Shown here piece by piece: positions 48,197 through 59,274 of a DNA stretch of 64,000 bases (its first letter is position 1; every line of letters starts with the position of its first letter). The position numbers and the translations under genes are program-made. This stretch comes from Xylogone sp. PMI_703. Lineage: Eukaryota; Ascomycota; Leotiomycetes. Under the pieces are notes generated by a model. The model had not been told where the DNA came from. It did no database searches and was given only the letters and a program-made list of their open reading frames with translations. The DNA lies in assembly GCA_021399445.1 (NCBI GenBank), contig JAJTUQ010000001.1:7006001-7070000 (forward strand). Direction: 5' to 3'.

Positions 48197-51100
48197 ATGT
48201 CTTCGAGATCTTATGACAAGCCAGATGCTGCAGATGCACATGACGACCACGACTCCGATTCCGACCTCGAGCTCGACCTGCACGAGCTCGATCCTGTTAC
48301 GACTTCGACAACCCATTCTACCTCCCGGAAAGAGCGCAAGTCGCGCAACGAACGAGGAACAACACATATTCCATTGAGAAATCTGCGTATGGGTGGCTTG
48401 CGGGGCTTAGGTAGCCGGAATCGTCGCTATGGAGATCTAGGGCGGGACCGGGACCATGAGAACGATGATCTGGCCGGCCATGATGGGGATCCTAGAGATT
48501 CTGCAGGGAGTGCAGATGATGATGCACCATTGCTCTCTCATAATACTCGCCGTCCACGTGCATCCAGTTTCACCTCCAGCTTCGGATCGCTACGACTACC
48601 TCACTTCTTGTCCGGATCAGGTGGCTCAGCGTCTGCAGTACACGAGGATGTAGAGATCCCAGATGAAGAGCATGATCCAGCTTCTTCTCGAATTGTTGCT
48701 GTTGGGATTTCCCAGCTCACACGGTTCCCACCGAACGCTGTCTCAAATGCCAAATATACTCCAATCAGCTTTTTACCACGCACGTTGTATAATGAATTCT
48801 CATTTTTCTTCAACATGTACTTTTTACTAGTTGCTCTTTCTCAGATTATACCCCCTTTGCGAATAGGATATCTCTCTACATACATTGTACCACTAGTGTT
48901 CGTTTTGTCAATCACTCTGGGAAAAGAGGCTTATGACGATATCGAGCGAAGGCGAAGGGATTCGGAAGCAAACTCAGAAGGATACACGGTTTTAACATTC
49001 GATCAACCTGGCGTTAATGGTGCCTCTAAGTACCGCCCTAAGGGGAAAATGAAGTCAAGTAGGGCAAAGTCAGGAAAGAAATTTGCAGCACAACAAGATC
49101 GACTTTCCGATATTCAGGAAGAAGAAGAAAATACGGAGGGTCTTGGATTAAACGCGGAACCAACCTCAACTGTTCATGAAGTTATCAAGAAATCAAGAGA
49201 TCTGAAAGTCGGCGATGTTCTAAAATTAGGGAAGGACCAGCGAGTGCCGGCAGATATCGTTATCTTGAAAAGCTATTCAAACGACACTGGACATCAATCT
49301 GCCGATGCAACCCATGCTTTACAGAATATTGAAGAATCACTTCTAGTCGATACAGGGTCCGATAATCTGATAGATCAAGCTGCCACGGCAGGGAATGCCG
49401 CCTCAACTGAGGGGGAAGGACTAGGAGAAACATTTATCAGGACAGATCAGCTAGATGGAGAAACTGACTGGAAATTGCGACTAGCGTCACCACTTACACA
49501 GAGTCTTGATGTGTCTGAGTTCACGCGTCTTCGTATTGTGGCCGGAAAACCGGACAAAAAGGTCAACGAATTTATTGGTACTGTAGAGTTAAGCCCAAAG
49601 GGTGCGAAGTCAAATTACGAGATGGGTAGCCAAGATATCACAAAGGAAACAGAATCTGCTCCTTTAACTATTGATAACACCGCATGGGCAAATACAGTTC
49701 TAGCGTCCAATGCAATAACACTTGCTGCTGTTATCTATACTGGCCCTCAGACCCGCGCTGCACTTTCTACATCACAATCCCGTTCAAAAACTGGTCTTTT
49801 GGAATATGAGATCAATTCATTGACTAAGATTCTCTGTGCTTTGACCCTTACTCTTTCAATTGTTCTAGTTGCTCTAGAGGGCTTTGAACATGTTGAAGGT
49901 GTTAAATGGTATGTCAAGATAATGCGGTTTTTAGTCCTCTTTTCAACCATTGTCCCTATAAGTCTTCGAGTCAATTTGGATATGGGGAAGAGCGTTTATT
50001 CTTGGTTTATTCAGCATGATCCAGATATGCCAGGTGCCGTTGTACGGACCAGCACGATTCCAGAAGAACTTGGTCGAATCGAATATCTATTAAGCGATAA
50101 GACTGGAACTCTGACCCAAAACGAAATGGAAATGAAAAAAATACACGTAGGAACTGTTTCATATGCAAACGAGGCCATGGATGAAGTAGCTTCATATGTA
50201 AGACAAGGGTTCTCTGTTCCTGCGACTCATGATACTCACCAAGCGTCCACGTTACTAACTCCATCATCAAACTTCATTACCTCGAATACGGGAGGCACCA
50301 GGACGAGACGTGAGATTGGATCACGAGTCCGTGATGTGGTTCTTGCTCTGGCAATATGTCACAACGTTACTCCAACCGAGGAAGACGTAAATGGACAGGC
50401 AGTCACGACGTATCAAGCCTCTTCACCGGATGAGATAGCGATTATGAAATGGACTGAGGCCGTTGGCTTGAGGCTTGTCCACCGTGATCGTAAAGGAATG
50501 ACACTCCAATCCGTGGATAGTGGTCGAACTGTTGTCCGTGTCCGAATCCTTGAGATCTTCCCTTTCACATCAGATTCTAAACGTATGGGTATCATTGTCC
50601 AGTTTGAGGAAGGACAGGAGAACTCGAGTAAAAATCCCGAAGGCGGAGAGATATGGTTCTTCCAGAAAGGTGCCGATACAGTGATGACATCCATTGTTGC
50701 TGCAAATGATTGGCTTGATGAAGAAACAGCAAACATGGCTCGTGAGGGTCTTCGAACGCTCGTGGTAGGAAGGAAGAAACTCTCTATTCCTCAGTACAAC
50801 GAGTTTTCCGCGGGCTACAAAGAAGCTTCCCTTGCTATTAGTGGGCGAGACGCTGGAATGGCACGAGTTATCAGCCAGTATCTTGAAAGAGATCTCGAGC
50901 TCCTTGGAGTTACTGGCGTTGAAGACAAGCTCCAAAGAGATGTCAAGCCTTCTCTGGAGCTTTTGCGGAATGCTGGTGTCAAGATATGGATGCTCACGGG
51001 TGACAAAGTCGAGACAGCTCGATGTGTTGCTGTTAGTGCCAAACTTGTTGCCAGAGGGCAATATATTCATACTGTTGCAAAGCTGAAACGAAAGGATAAC

Positions 51101-52213
51101 GCCCAAGATCACCTCGATCTCCTACGTAGCAAGACGGACGCGTGCTTGCTGATAGATGGGGAAAGCTTACAACTACTTCTCACACATTTCCGTAACGAAT
51201 TCATATCTCTAGCAGTTCTCTTGCCGGCTGTGGTCGCCTGCCGCTGCTCTCCTACTCAAAAAGCAGACGTTGCGAAACTCATAAGAGAGTATACCAAAAA
51301 GCGGGTTTGTTGTATTGGTGACGGTGGTAATGATGTCTCTATGATTCAAGCTGCAGATGTTGGTGTCGGTATTGTTGGGAAGGAAGGAAGACAAGCAAGC
51401 CTTGCTGCCGACTTCTCCATAGAACAATTTTGTCACTTGACGAAATTATTAGTTTGGCATGGCCGTAATAGCTATAAGCGGAGTGCTAAGCTTGCCCAGT
51501 TTGTTATCCACAGAGGTCTCATTATCAGTGTATGCCAAACGCTATACAGCATCGCCATCAAATTTGAACCCGAAGGATTGTACAAGGTTAGTTGAAGAGC
51601 ACATCAGATCTATGGATCATATACTAATGTTATGTTAGGACTGGCTTTTAGTAGGTTATGCAACTGTGTACACAATGGCACCTGTGTTTTCTCTCGTCTT
51701 AGATAAAGACGTAGATGAAAATCTAGCAAACACGTACCCGGAACTTTACAAGGAGCTTACTTCTGGTTCTACGCTTTCATACCGTACCTTCTTCATATGG
51801 GTACTAATATCCGTCTATCAAGGATGTATGATTCAGGGCCTCTCACAGCTTCTCACCGAAGTCGATGGACCAAAAATGGTCGCAGTGAGTTTTACTGTAT
51901 TGGTGTTCAACGAACTCTGCATGGTGGCCTTTGAGATCACGACATGGCATATAATAATGATACTGAGTCTTGTTGGAACCGCATTGATTTATATTGCATC
52001 CATACCATTCTTGGGAGGTTACTTTGATTTGGATTTTATCCTAACTTTGTAAGTCCGACCTGTCTTGGACTCTTGACCAATGCTAACTATATCAGGGGCT
52101 TTGCGTGGAGAGTTGCCGCCATCTCGGCAATTTCATTGATCCCGCCATATGCTGGGAAGTTAATTAGGAGGGCGGTCAAACCTCCATCGTATAGAAAAGT
52201 TCAGGCAGTATAA
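48197..52213 (+). CDS. NEO1: P4-type ATPase, probable phospholipid flippase Neo1
   Basis: Three exons, 48197-51586, 51639-52048 and 52096-52213, give 1305 aa. Neo1-type flippases move phospholipids (PE, PS) to the cytosolic leaflet in Golgi and endosome membranes. Present are the first helix pair (FSFFFNMYFLLVALSQIIPP), the actuator motif TDQLDGETDWKLR near residue 415, the phosphorylation site LLSDKTGTLT with Asp634, MLTGDKVETAR near 931 and GDGGNDVSMIQAADVGVGI near 1041. The absence of a long C-terminal regulatory tail and of the TGNx-type actuator variants fits the Neo1/ATP9 branch, which works without a Cdc50 subunit. The first ~160 residues are hydrophilic and disordered, longer than in yeast. 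It ends YRKVQAV. Confidence 0.95.
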
Positions 52214-53146
52214 ATCTTGGTTCAGGGTGCTTATATCGGGATCGCATAGCGCGGCGTTTGGAGAATTTTGAGACTCGAGCTAATACTGTAATAACTAGTG
52301 AATCTTTGTGCTCTCAGTTGTTGCCGTCATGATCAGAAAGGGTAGGGTAGTTAAAAACTTGGTTTTTTGTCCATCCAACCAAAATCCGTGTGTTCATATT
52401 TTGTTGTTCAGGTTTCCTAACCCTGTAAGCACCCCGCCGTCCAAGTCCAAAGATATATTTTCAAAGTAGCAAAAAAGTTCGGCCCGGTGTCGAAATGCTT
52501 ACATCTTTGTCGAATTGTGTCGTATACATCTTCGTGGATAGCGAGCTTGCTCAAATCGATTCTCAGAAGATGGGTTTGACCAGATCGAGCTAGCCAACTA
52601 CGACGCCTTCCCATCTTCCTGGGATATACTCATCTTATTTGTGTCTATATGGCTGTGTTCGTCCAGATTGAGATGCATTATAGCTAGTTCTCATTGGCAA
52701 TGGAAGATGATGAGAAGGCTGAACACTCATAGCGAGTTACCATAGGCTAGTAGTTTATAAAAGGTCACGCTAAGATCTTACAAGGCGCGGATATCTGAGG
52801 GGAAACGATCCATAGCTAGTCTTGATTTATAGATGCGTCAATGGAGAACATATTACTGATTACATTAAACTTTGTATAATAGTGTCTTAGGGAACTGTAA
52901 GAATACAAAGTTTCAATAATATTGAGATGCTCAGCTGCTGATGAGGGTGAGGGAAGTTCTCAGGGAATGCTGAGCCTAAGGCATTAGGGGAGGGAATGTC
53001 GCTTAGTAAGCAAGGCTTCACAATTCTGTAGATTTCTACACCTCCCGCGCAAGGCTGGAAGCTTCGCAATACATCCTTGAAAACTACATCTAAGAATTTC
53101 TATAAGAAGCACAAGCACTTTCGGTTATACGCCACAGCACCTCGTT
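52214..53146. other. Intergenic, NEO1 to DIB1
   Basis: 933 bp in tandem orientation, AT-rich. Only small spurious frames occur here. It holds the NEO1 3' UTR and the DIB1 promoter. Confidence 0.55.
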
Positions 53147-53798
53147 ATGGGAGTAAGGACAAACCCTTTTCCATTATAGACTGGCTTACTTACTGACATA
53201 AACCGGCAGAGCGTCGTCCTACCCCATCTTGTTACTGGGTGGCATGTCGACCAAGCCATTCTGAGTGAGGAAGAAAGACTTGTGTTGATTAGATTCGGTC
53301 GTGATGGCGACCCCGATTGTATGAGACAAGATGAGGTTCTCTATCGTAAGGATTTCCCTCCTTTTCGCACTATACTGCTAACTCTGCATATCTACAGGCA
53401 TCGCTGATCGAGTAAAGAACTTTGCTGTTATCTATGTATGTGATCTCGACCAGGTACCCGACTTCAAACAGATGTATGGTAAGGGCGTTGCTCTTAGGCC
53501 GTTCGAAGGACAGTTTTCGCTAATTCTGTGCTATAGAACTATATGATCCGATGACTATCATGTTTTTCTTCAGAAACAAACATATGATGTGTGATTTTGG
53601 GACTGGAAACAACAAGTTGAGTTTACCCTTCGCGAATTGCTTAGCTGGTACTGACGAATTGGGATTAGCAAGCTTAACTGGGTCCTTGAGGACAAACAGG
53701 AACTCATCGACATCATAGAGACTATATATCGTGGAGCAAAGAAAGGCCGAGGTTTGGTGGTCAGCCCGAAGGATTATTCCACACGCTACCGGTACTAA
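53147..53798 (+). CDS. DIB1: U5 snRNP / spliceosomal thioredoxin-like protein Dib1 (Dim1, TXNL4A)
   Basis: Five tiny exons, 53147-53152, 53210-53345, 53398-53478, 53537-53615 and 53669-53798, give 143 aa, the family length. No exon is long enough to appear as a long ORF. Dib1 is a U4/U6.U5 tri-snRNP protein needed for spliceosome activation. Visible stretches are VLPHLVTGWHVDQAILSEEE, NFAVIYVCDLDQVPDF, ELYDPMTIMFFFRNKHMMCD, FGTGNNNKLNWVLEDKQELI and the end GRGLVVSPKDYSTRYRY, all near-identical to known members. Exon 1 codes only Met-Gly. At residue 38 the conserved Trp of FGRDWDP (human and yeast) is Gly here (FGRDGDP). The intron branch sites (CTGAC, CTAAC) are good. Confidence 0.94.
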
Positions 53799-54372
53799 GT
53801 GAAGCGTTTAACGCTTGCCATGTCAATCCATGAAGCCATTCCGAAAGCTTTTAGAGCTTTACAAGCCATGTACGTATGGCTTTAACGTTTGAACGATCAC
53901 ATCCTTGGGCCACGTCAGTCTCTCATCTCACTGAATGACGTGCAGACTCAATATGAAGAAAATTGTCACCGTGGAATAGCGGAAATCATCAGAATACTGT
54001 TCTAATAAACGAATTTACAAGATGATATGAAGGATGAAATGATATGAGGTATATAGTGCGTGTCTATACCCTGATGAAACATTCCGTCAGAGGAACATCA
54101 CATCGTATTTTTAAAGTGAAGTATAAAAGTGAACTATATCTTTCGAATTTAGAATGACATACCTTCGTTCATTCTCATGAATACATGTTTCACAGAGGAT
54201 ACACTCTTGTTTTATTTGCACAACTCCCCCTAAGTACCAGAAAAACTTCCACTCCTAACTAAGCAAAAGATCTCATGTGTCACGGTGGATCGAACTAGTT
54301 ACATTTCGAAGCTTATTTCAACGGCTTTGGAGCGAACTCCGAATATAAGCAAGTATACAGCTAGATTCTGTC
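53799..54372. other. Intergenic, DIB1 to 5S rRNA
   Basis: 574 bp, AT-rich, including the DIB1 3' UTR and the 5S upstream region. Nothing else was recognised. Confidence 0.55.
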
Positions 54373-54491
54373 ACATACGACCATAGATTGAGGAAAACTG
54401 GGCATCCCGTCCGCTCTGCCATACATAAGCCTCAAATCGGAGGTCTAGTAGTTGGGTCGGTGACGACCAGCGAATCCCCTCTGTTGTATGT
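54373..54491 (+). rRNA. 5S ribosomal RNA gene (dispersed copy)
   Basis: 119 nt starting ACATACGACCATAG and ending CTGTTGTATGT. Inside are the highly conserved GGAAAACTGGGCATCCCGTC, AGTAGTTGGGTCGGTGAC and CCAGCGAATCCC segments of fungal 5S rRNA. The ends form a 9-bp helix I with a single G-T pair, and a T8 tract follows at once. Helix II-V sequences look intact, so I read it as functional. Isolated 5S genes are the rule in filamentous ascomycetes. Confidence 0.93.
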
Positions 54492-54498
54492 TTTTTTT
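54491..54498 (+). terminator. Pol III terminator of 5S rRNA
   Basis: Run of eight T at the end of the 5S gene. Confidence 0.8.
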
Positions 54499-54857
54499 GT
54501 ATTTCTTTTTCATTCTTTTTACCTACTCAAATCTAAGACTTTTTGGTTGATACCAGGTTGGTTGGATGCTTATCGGCAGTAATGAAATTTGAGGTTTTAT
54601 GTGAGTATATAAATAGCCAACCAGGACACTCTTTATTGTGACATCAGAGGAATTGACTTCAGCACAGTCCCATAAGTAAGATTTTCTATTGAACATCTAA
54701 TATGATTATATCCAGTTCGTAGCTTTTATGGATCTACATGATCCGAGTATAATGTAGCCCTTTTATCGACAGGCTCATCAAAACGCCAAGCCCCATAAAC
54801 TCATAACCATGCATTTAAAATAAGTTGTAATCATACAGAATTCGAATATCAACGCTA
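54492..54857. other. Intergenic, 5S rRNA to CYC2 3' end
   Basis: 366 bp, AT-rich. Apart from the Pol III terminator, nothing was recognised. Confidence 0.6.
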
Positions 54858-56081
54858 TCAAAGCTTACATACCTGCCAGTCTCGTAACCCCAGCCGCGAG
54901 ATGACGCCGCCCAGCTCTCCCTCAACTTCCCTGCCTCCTTCCCATGCCTTAGATCCCGCGAAATGACTGACGAACCCCTCTGGCCCCGATACGAACAGGA
55001 GCTTCTTTCCTTCTCTTCCAGACGGTGGGCTTTTAGAATCGTCCCTCGAATGAGATTGTGTGAGCTGTAAGATCTTCCTTTCATCTAGGAAAGAACCCTC
55101 CTCATCTATGAGGTACTCCACAGAAAGATGCCCTCCATATTTCAACTGCAAGTCTTTCAATTCTTGAACTAGAGTCCCAGAATGCTCTGCAGTTTCAGCT
55201 ACTGAACTTGACCTGGAACCCCACCAAGACTTTTTTGTCTGTTTTGGAGCACCTGCACAATCCTCTCTCCTGCGATTCGCCCAGATTATTCGAATTTTCG
55301 GCATGACACCCCGGTCATACTGATTTCTAATTTGAAATAGAATATGTATAACTTGAAACGCAGGCGCAATACCAGTTCCTCCGGCTAGGTAGACTACATC
55401 TGTAACATCCCGAGGGATATCGATCTCCGGATAAGGACCGCGTATGTCCACCTGAGCTCCTACAGGCAGGTTATAAAGGTAATTTGACATTTCACCTTTA
55501 TGTTCCTTGCGAATATAGAATCGGAGGTCACCATTTGTGACGTTATTTAGAGGAGGTAAAGGCGTATATGACCGTGCAATTTGCAGTTGCGGCTGTTTAA
55601 ATTCGACAGACCAGGTCCCTTGCTCCCATGACTCCTTGTAAGGGTCGGATGAAGAAGTGCCTGATCCTTCCAGACTGGTCGGCCTTGCGGTTATGAGAAT
55701 TGACGTTGAAGAAGTACATTCCTTATCGACAATGTCGAAGGTTGTGAACTTGGGCTTGCTGAATATGGCATGCTCTCTTGGTGATTCCGGTTGAATGTAG
55801 ATGTACGAGATAGCTCCAATACACGCTAAACTGCTCAGCAATATAATGCGTCCAAATGTGCTTGATCCGCCTTTGGAACTACCACCAGGGACTTTTCCGC
55901 CGTCACTGGCCTTTAAGTGTTCTCTTTCATTGTTGAAATGGCGACTTTGTTGAGAATATATATGACGCCTGAGGCAGAATGTTACTCTATGAGAGGCATT
56001 GCAATTCCTCAACACTTGGTAGCTGCGCTTGACCGTGGTATGAGACAGAAAGCTCCGCGCAGCCAAGCGTGTAGGCTGCAT
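54858..56081 (-). CDS. CYC2: Mitochondrial FAD-dependent reductase Cyc2 (cytochrome b5 reductase-like)
   Basis: Single exon, 407 aa. Cyc2 is an inner-membrane flavoprotein that helps haem attachment to cytochrome c by reducing haem in the intermembrane space. The N-terminus MQPTRLAARSFLSHTTVKRS is basic and Ser/Ala-rich, as in a mitochondrial presequence. A membrane span follows (IILLSSLACIGAISYIYI), then the ferredoxin-reductase fold: FAD site RSYTPLPP, GPYPEIDIP, NAD(P)H site LAGGTGIAPAFQVIH and LLFVSGPEGFV. The frame is open about 20 codons upstream, but the first ATG is at 56081 and gives a good presequence. The C-terminus (DWQVCKL) overlaps a perfect-looking splice donor, CAG-GTATGTAAG at 54864-54875. 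Because fungal Cyc2 proteins usually end near WxVxKL, I take it as unspliced. Confidence 0.88.
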   Translation of the reverse strand: MQPTRLAARSFLSHTTVKRSYQVLRNCNASHRVTFCLRRHIYSQQSRHFNNEREHLKASDGGKVPGGSSKGGSSTFGRIILLSSLACIGAISYIYIQPESPREHAIFSKPKFTTFDIVDKECTSSTSILITARPTSLEGSGTSSSDPYKESWEQGTWSVEFKQPQLQIARSYTPLPPLNNVTNGDLRFYIRKEHKGEMSNYLYNLPVGAQVDIRGPYPEIDIPRDVTDVVYLAGGTGIAPAFQVIHILFQIRNQYDRGVMPKIRIIWANRRREDCAGAPKQTKKSWWGSRSSSVAETAEHSGTLVQELKDLQLKYGGHLSVEYLIDEEGSFLDERKILQLTQSHSRDDSKSPPSGREGKKLLFVSGPEGFVSHFAGSKAWEGGREVEGELGGVISRLGLRDWQVCKL

Positions 56082-57289
56082 ACCGGCGGAGAACTGCCCA
56101 CGATTGTGATATTCAAAGCTCTTAAAATGTTTCCGCTGCGACAATTTTCTGCCGCAGGTGTGGCTAGATCATGTGGGGAGTGCACTGCAGGCCAGGCGGT
56201 GACCGTCAAACCTCGGCAAAACCTGAGGCTTCAATATCAATCTGAAGCTTTTGAAGTATTCAATTTCCATAATTGAAGAGGAGTTTTAAACACAAAGAAA
56301 TGTATTAAAGGAGCGTATATACCATGTGATGTCTAGATTTTACGTATTAAAAGGTTAGAATCACAACCGGACGCCGTGGCATCCCAATCGCCATATGATC
56401 CCAGCCCGCAAAATATATATATCACGACATGTCTTTTCCTCCATTCCTTCCATACGCCCTAATATATTCCTCCAATTCCGTCAATATGCAATCTTCCTTT
56501 ACCATAAATAGCCTCGGATACATTTACCCGAACAGCAAACAACAAGGAAAAATAACTCAGGTACGAGATGGGTATGTAGATGTATAAATAATCAAAGAGT
56601 GCAACAGATGGTATATGTGTGTATCCCTCCAAAAAAAAAGTCCCAAGCGCCTGCCCGCTATCTGCCACAAACAAACAATCCATCGATTCGAAAGGTAAAT
56701 AAACGGAATTTCGTGATTATTAAAAGCGCCGTGCTTCAATCGGCCGTCATGGTTCTCCGCACTCCATTACAATAACTTGCTGCAAAACCCGCAGGTTTGA
56801 CATCGAGGGCTTCTGATACACTAAAAAGAGAAACCTGAGATTGCTCAGCCTGTGTAATTGCCCCTAACACCATTGTTTCAAAATGTAGAATTGTAAAGTC
56901 GACCCCGCCGCTTGCTAAATACGCGAGGAAGAAAAGGCGCTCGTAATATTGCAAATAATGGCGAAATCCAATGGTAAAAACTAGAGTTCGTGCATGCTCG
57001 TAGGGGTAAGTTGCAAAACAAATGGGTATCGTCGTCGGATGGTCGGATGGTCATAGGTAGGAACAAGTATGTGTTATGTCCAACTAGGTTGATTAGTTGG
57101 GAAGATTAAACTAAGTACTTTTAAATAAATGGATAAATAGAGTTCGAATGCCGTCTGCTCATGTGTATCGTACTGCGTGTGATCGAAATTTTCTACTTCT
57201 CTTCAATAGTGGCTTGGGCGATTTGAAACATTGTTCTCAACACGCGAGGTGTTATCGTCTTCCACAGCTAGATATATCACACCTTCGGA
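56082..57289. other. Intergenic, CYC2 upstream and NDT80-like gene 3' side
   Basis: 1.2 kb between two minus-strand genes. AT-rich with short homopolymer runs. No credible ORF; holds the CYC2 promoter and the other gene's 3' UTR. Confidence 0.55.
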
Positions 57290-59274
57290 TCACGCTGGGT
57301 TCCAACCATAATGTTGCTGCGGCGCTCCTGGCTCCTCTTTCGTATAACCTCCATTATTTGCGGGCTCATAGTGTTGTTGCAACTGAGGACCAGACGGTGC
57401 ACTAGAGACTGGCAAAGAAGTTCCATATATACCATTGACATCCGTACCAGTGGTCCAGGAGTTCATTGGCATTGTGGAAGGTGGGTAATAATCTCTTGGA
57501 GGAGCCTGTGCTGTTGGCTGTGATTCTGGATTGCCTGTATTATATGGAGCTGGTGGATACCGGCTTCCATACTGTGGATATGAAGATGAGACACTCGGTG
57601 GTGCTTCTGTAGGTCCAACATGTCGCGGGGACTTAGTTGGGCGAGGATTGCTGTCAACAAAACGTATAGGCACCGCTCCTGTTGAAGGTAAAGGAGCAGG
57701 ATGGTATGGATACTGGGACTGTTGATGCAATGGTGGCTGCTGTGGTGGTGGCATCGTTGTCGGTGGCGAATGAGCACTTGATAATTCCGGATTGGAGCGG
57801 TTTGCCTGAAGGTAGCTGTCCATTGAGTATGGAGGCGGTGGAAAACTTGGGTTTGTAGGGCTTGCTGTTTGCTCCGGAAGATGTTGAGATCCGGGCCAAC
57901 CTGGATATGCTCTGAATCAATAGTTAGTACATGCTATTACAAGCTGTTCATACCCTCTGTAACAAGGTGATTCTCGTTTGGAATGTCTAAGTAAAATCTA
58001 GTAGCAGAAGGGGTCACTCACGGTTGACGCATCGCCATCGGTGAAGGCGGAAGGTTGGTGGCATCAAAGTTGAATGCACTTTGAGGCAGTCCATCCATCG
58101 ACTGTGCCTTTGCAACTTTTGGTTTTCCTACCACAGAACCACCGGCTGAAGTGATCATCTCAGGTGGTGGCCCTCTTGCTGATGAAGACCCCACCAACGG
58201 GATCTCCTTTCGAGCTTGAAAATTCCTCGGGCTTCGACCACGGACTACAATTGGTGCAGTCGAGGTTTCAACAACTGTGGCTGAAGTTCCATTTGCCAGG
58301 TTAGCCCTAATATTCAAATGAAGTGTAAAATGCTGCTGAAGTTCTCTTCTCCGGCCGTTGTTTGCCGTCGCTATCCTGAACTGTAATCTGCGATACGCAA
58401 TCGGATACACAGCCAAATCACCTTCTCCGCTATCTTGATCTAGAGGCTGGAGTGGTATTGGCAATGGTTCCTGCTCCCCAGTTTGAGGAATCTCGGGAGA
58501 ATTCGCTGGGGGAGTTTTCCAGGGAATAACGATTAGCCTGACGTTATGCCCATCCACGGATTCGGTCGCAGAAACAGCGACCTCCATACCGACCACTGGT
58601 ACTCTTTCTCCTCGCGATGTCACTACTGAAAGAGGCTCTCGCGGCATGGTTACGTTTCCGGAGATCTGGAAGATGTTCCTTCGGTAGCAGGTCAGCTCAG
58701 GCTGAGAAGGAAGTCCTTCTCCAACAGGTGCCGCCATCTCTGAAAGGAAAAACATCCCATGAATCTGCGCAGTCAACTCTACATGTTTAACTCTCCCGTG
58801 TGCATCAATGACAGTCTGCTTATCAGGGTGTCTGGTGAAATACAGAAGCCTGTGATCCTGGTTAACACCTGATTTCGGTGCCTCAGAGGCATCATCTCGG
58901 AAGTCCTTGATCCCTTCCCCGTATGACGCGCCTTCACTAGCATGATAAGGTCTTTTCAAGGATGGATAGCTGTGATGAGGGGCCAAGGTCGGAGGCGACG
59001 CCGTCAAAACAGGAGGCCTGTCCCGAGACTGGAGTTGATGTTGAGGCTGTGGTCGTGCATTCAAAGAAGGAATATCCAAAGAACGATAGTTCGCCTTGGG
59101 AAGAGGACGGCCAGCATTATTATATTGTAGATTCAGTGGTGGCGTGGGATAGTTCGAATCGAATGTCGGTGGACGAGTATTGATAGGCATCTGAAGACTG
59201 TAGCCTTGCCAGAGAGGATTGTCCGAATCCTCTGGCTTTACGTTTGCCATCGTGAGTGAATGCGTTAGGGACAT
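57290..59274 (-). CDS. NDT80/PhoG-like DNA-binding transcription factor (Vib-1/XprG type)
   Basis: Two exons, 58022-59274 and 57290-57911, give 624 aa. The 110-nt intron has a TACTAAC branch. The NDT80/PhoG DNA-binding domain lies at about residues 160-360: LTCYRRNIFQISGNVTMP, ATESVDGHNVRLIVIPWKTP, AYRRLQFRIATANNGRRREL and PIVVRGRSPRNFQARKEIPL. It is an Ig-fold domain; the Arg-rich RGRSPRNF lines the DNA side. In Neurospora Vib-1 and Aspergillus XprG, similar proteins control starvation responses, secreted proteases and programmed cell death at vegetative incompatibility; other NDT80 paralogues act in sexual development. I cannot tell which paralogue this is. The ends are Pro/Gln/Tyr-rich and disordered. 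A second ATG (59248-59250, MANVKPEDSD) is also a plausible start. The upstream region exceeds 4.7 kb. Confidence 0.9.

Noticed and set aside
56082..56144. N-terminal extension of CYC2
   Set aside because: Begins with TTG; the ATG at 56081 gives a proper mitochondrial presequence.
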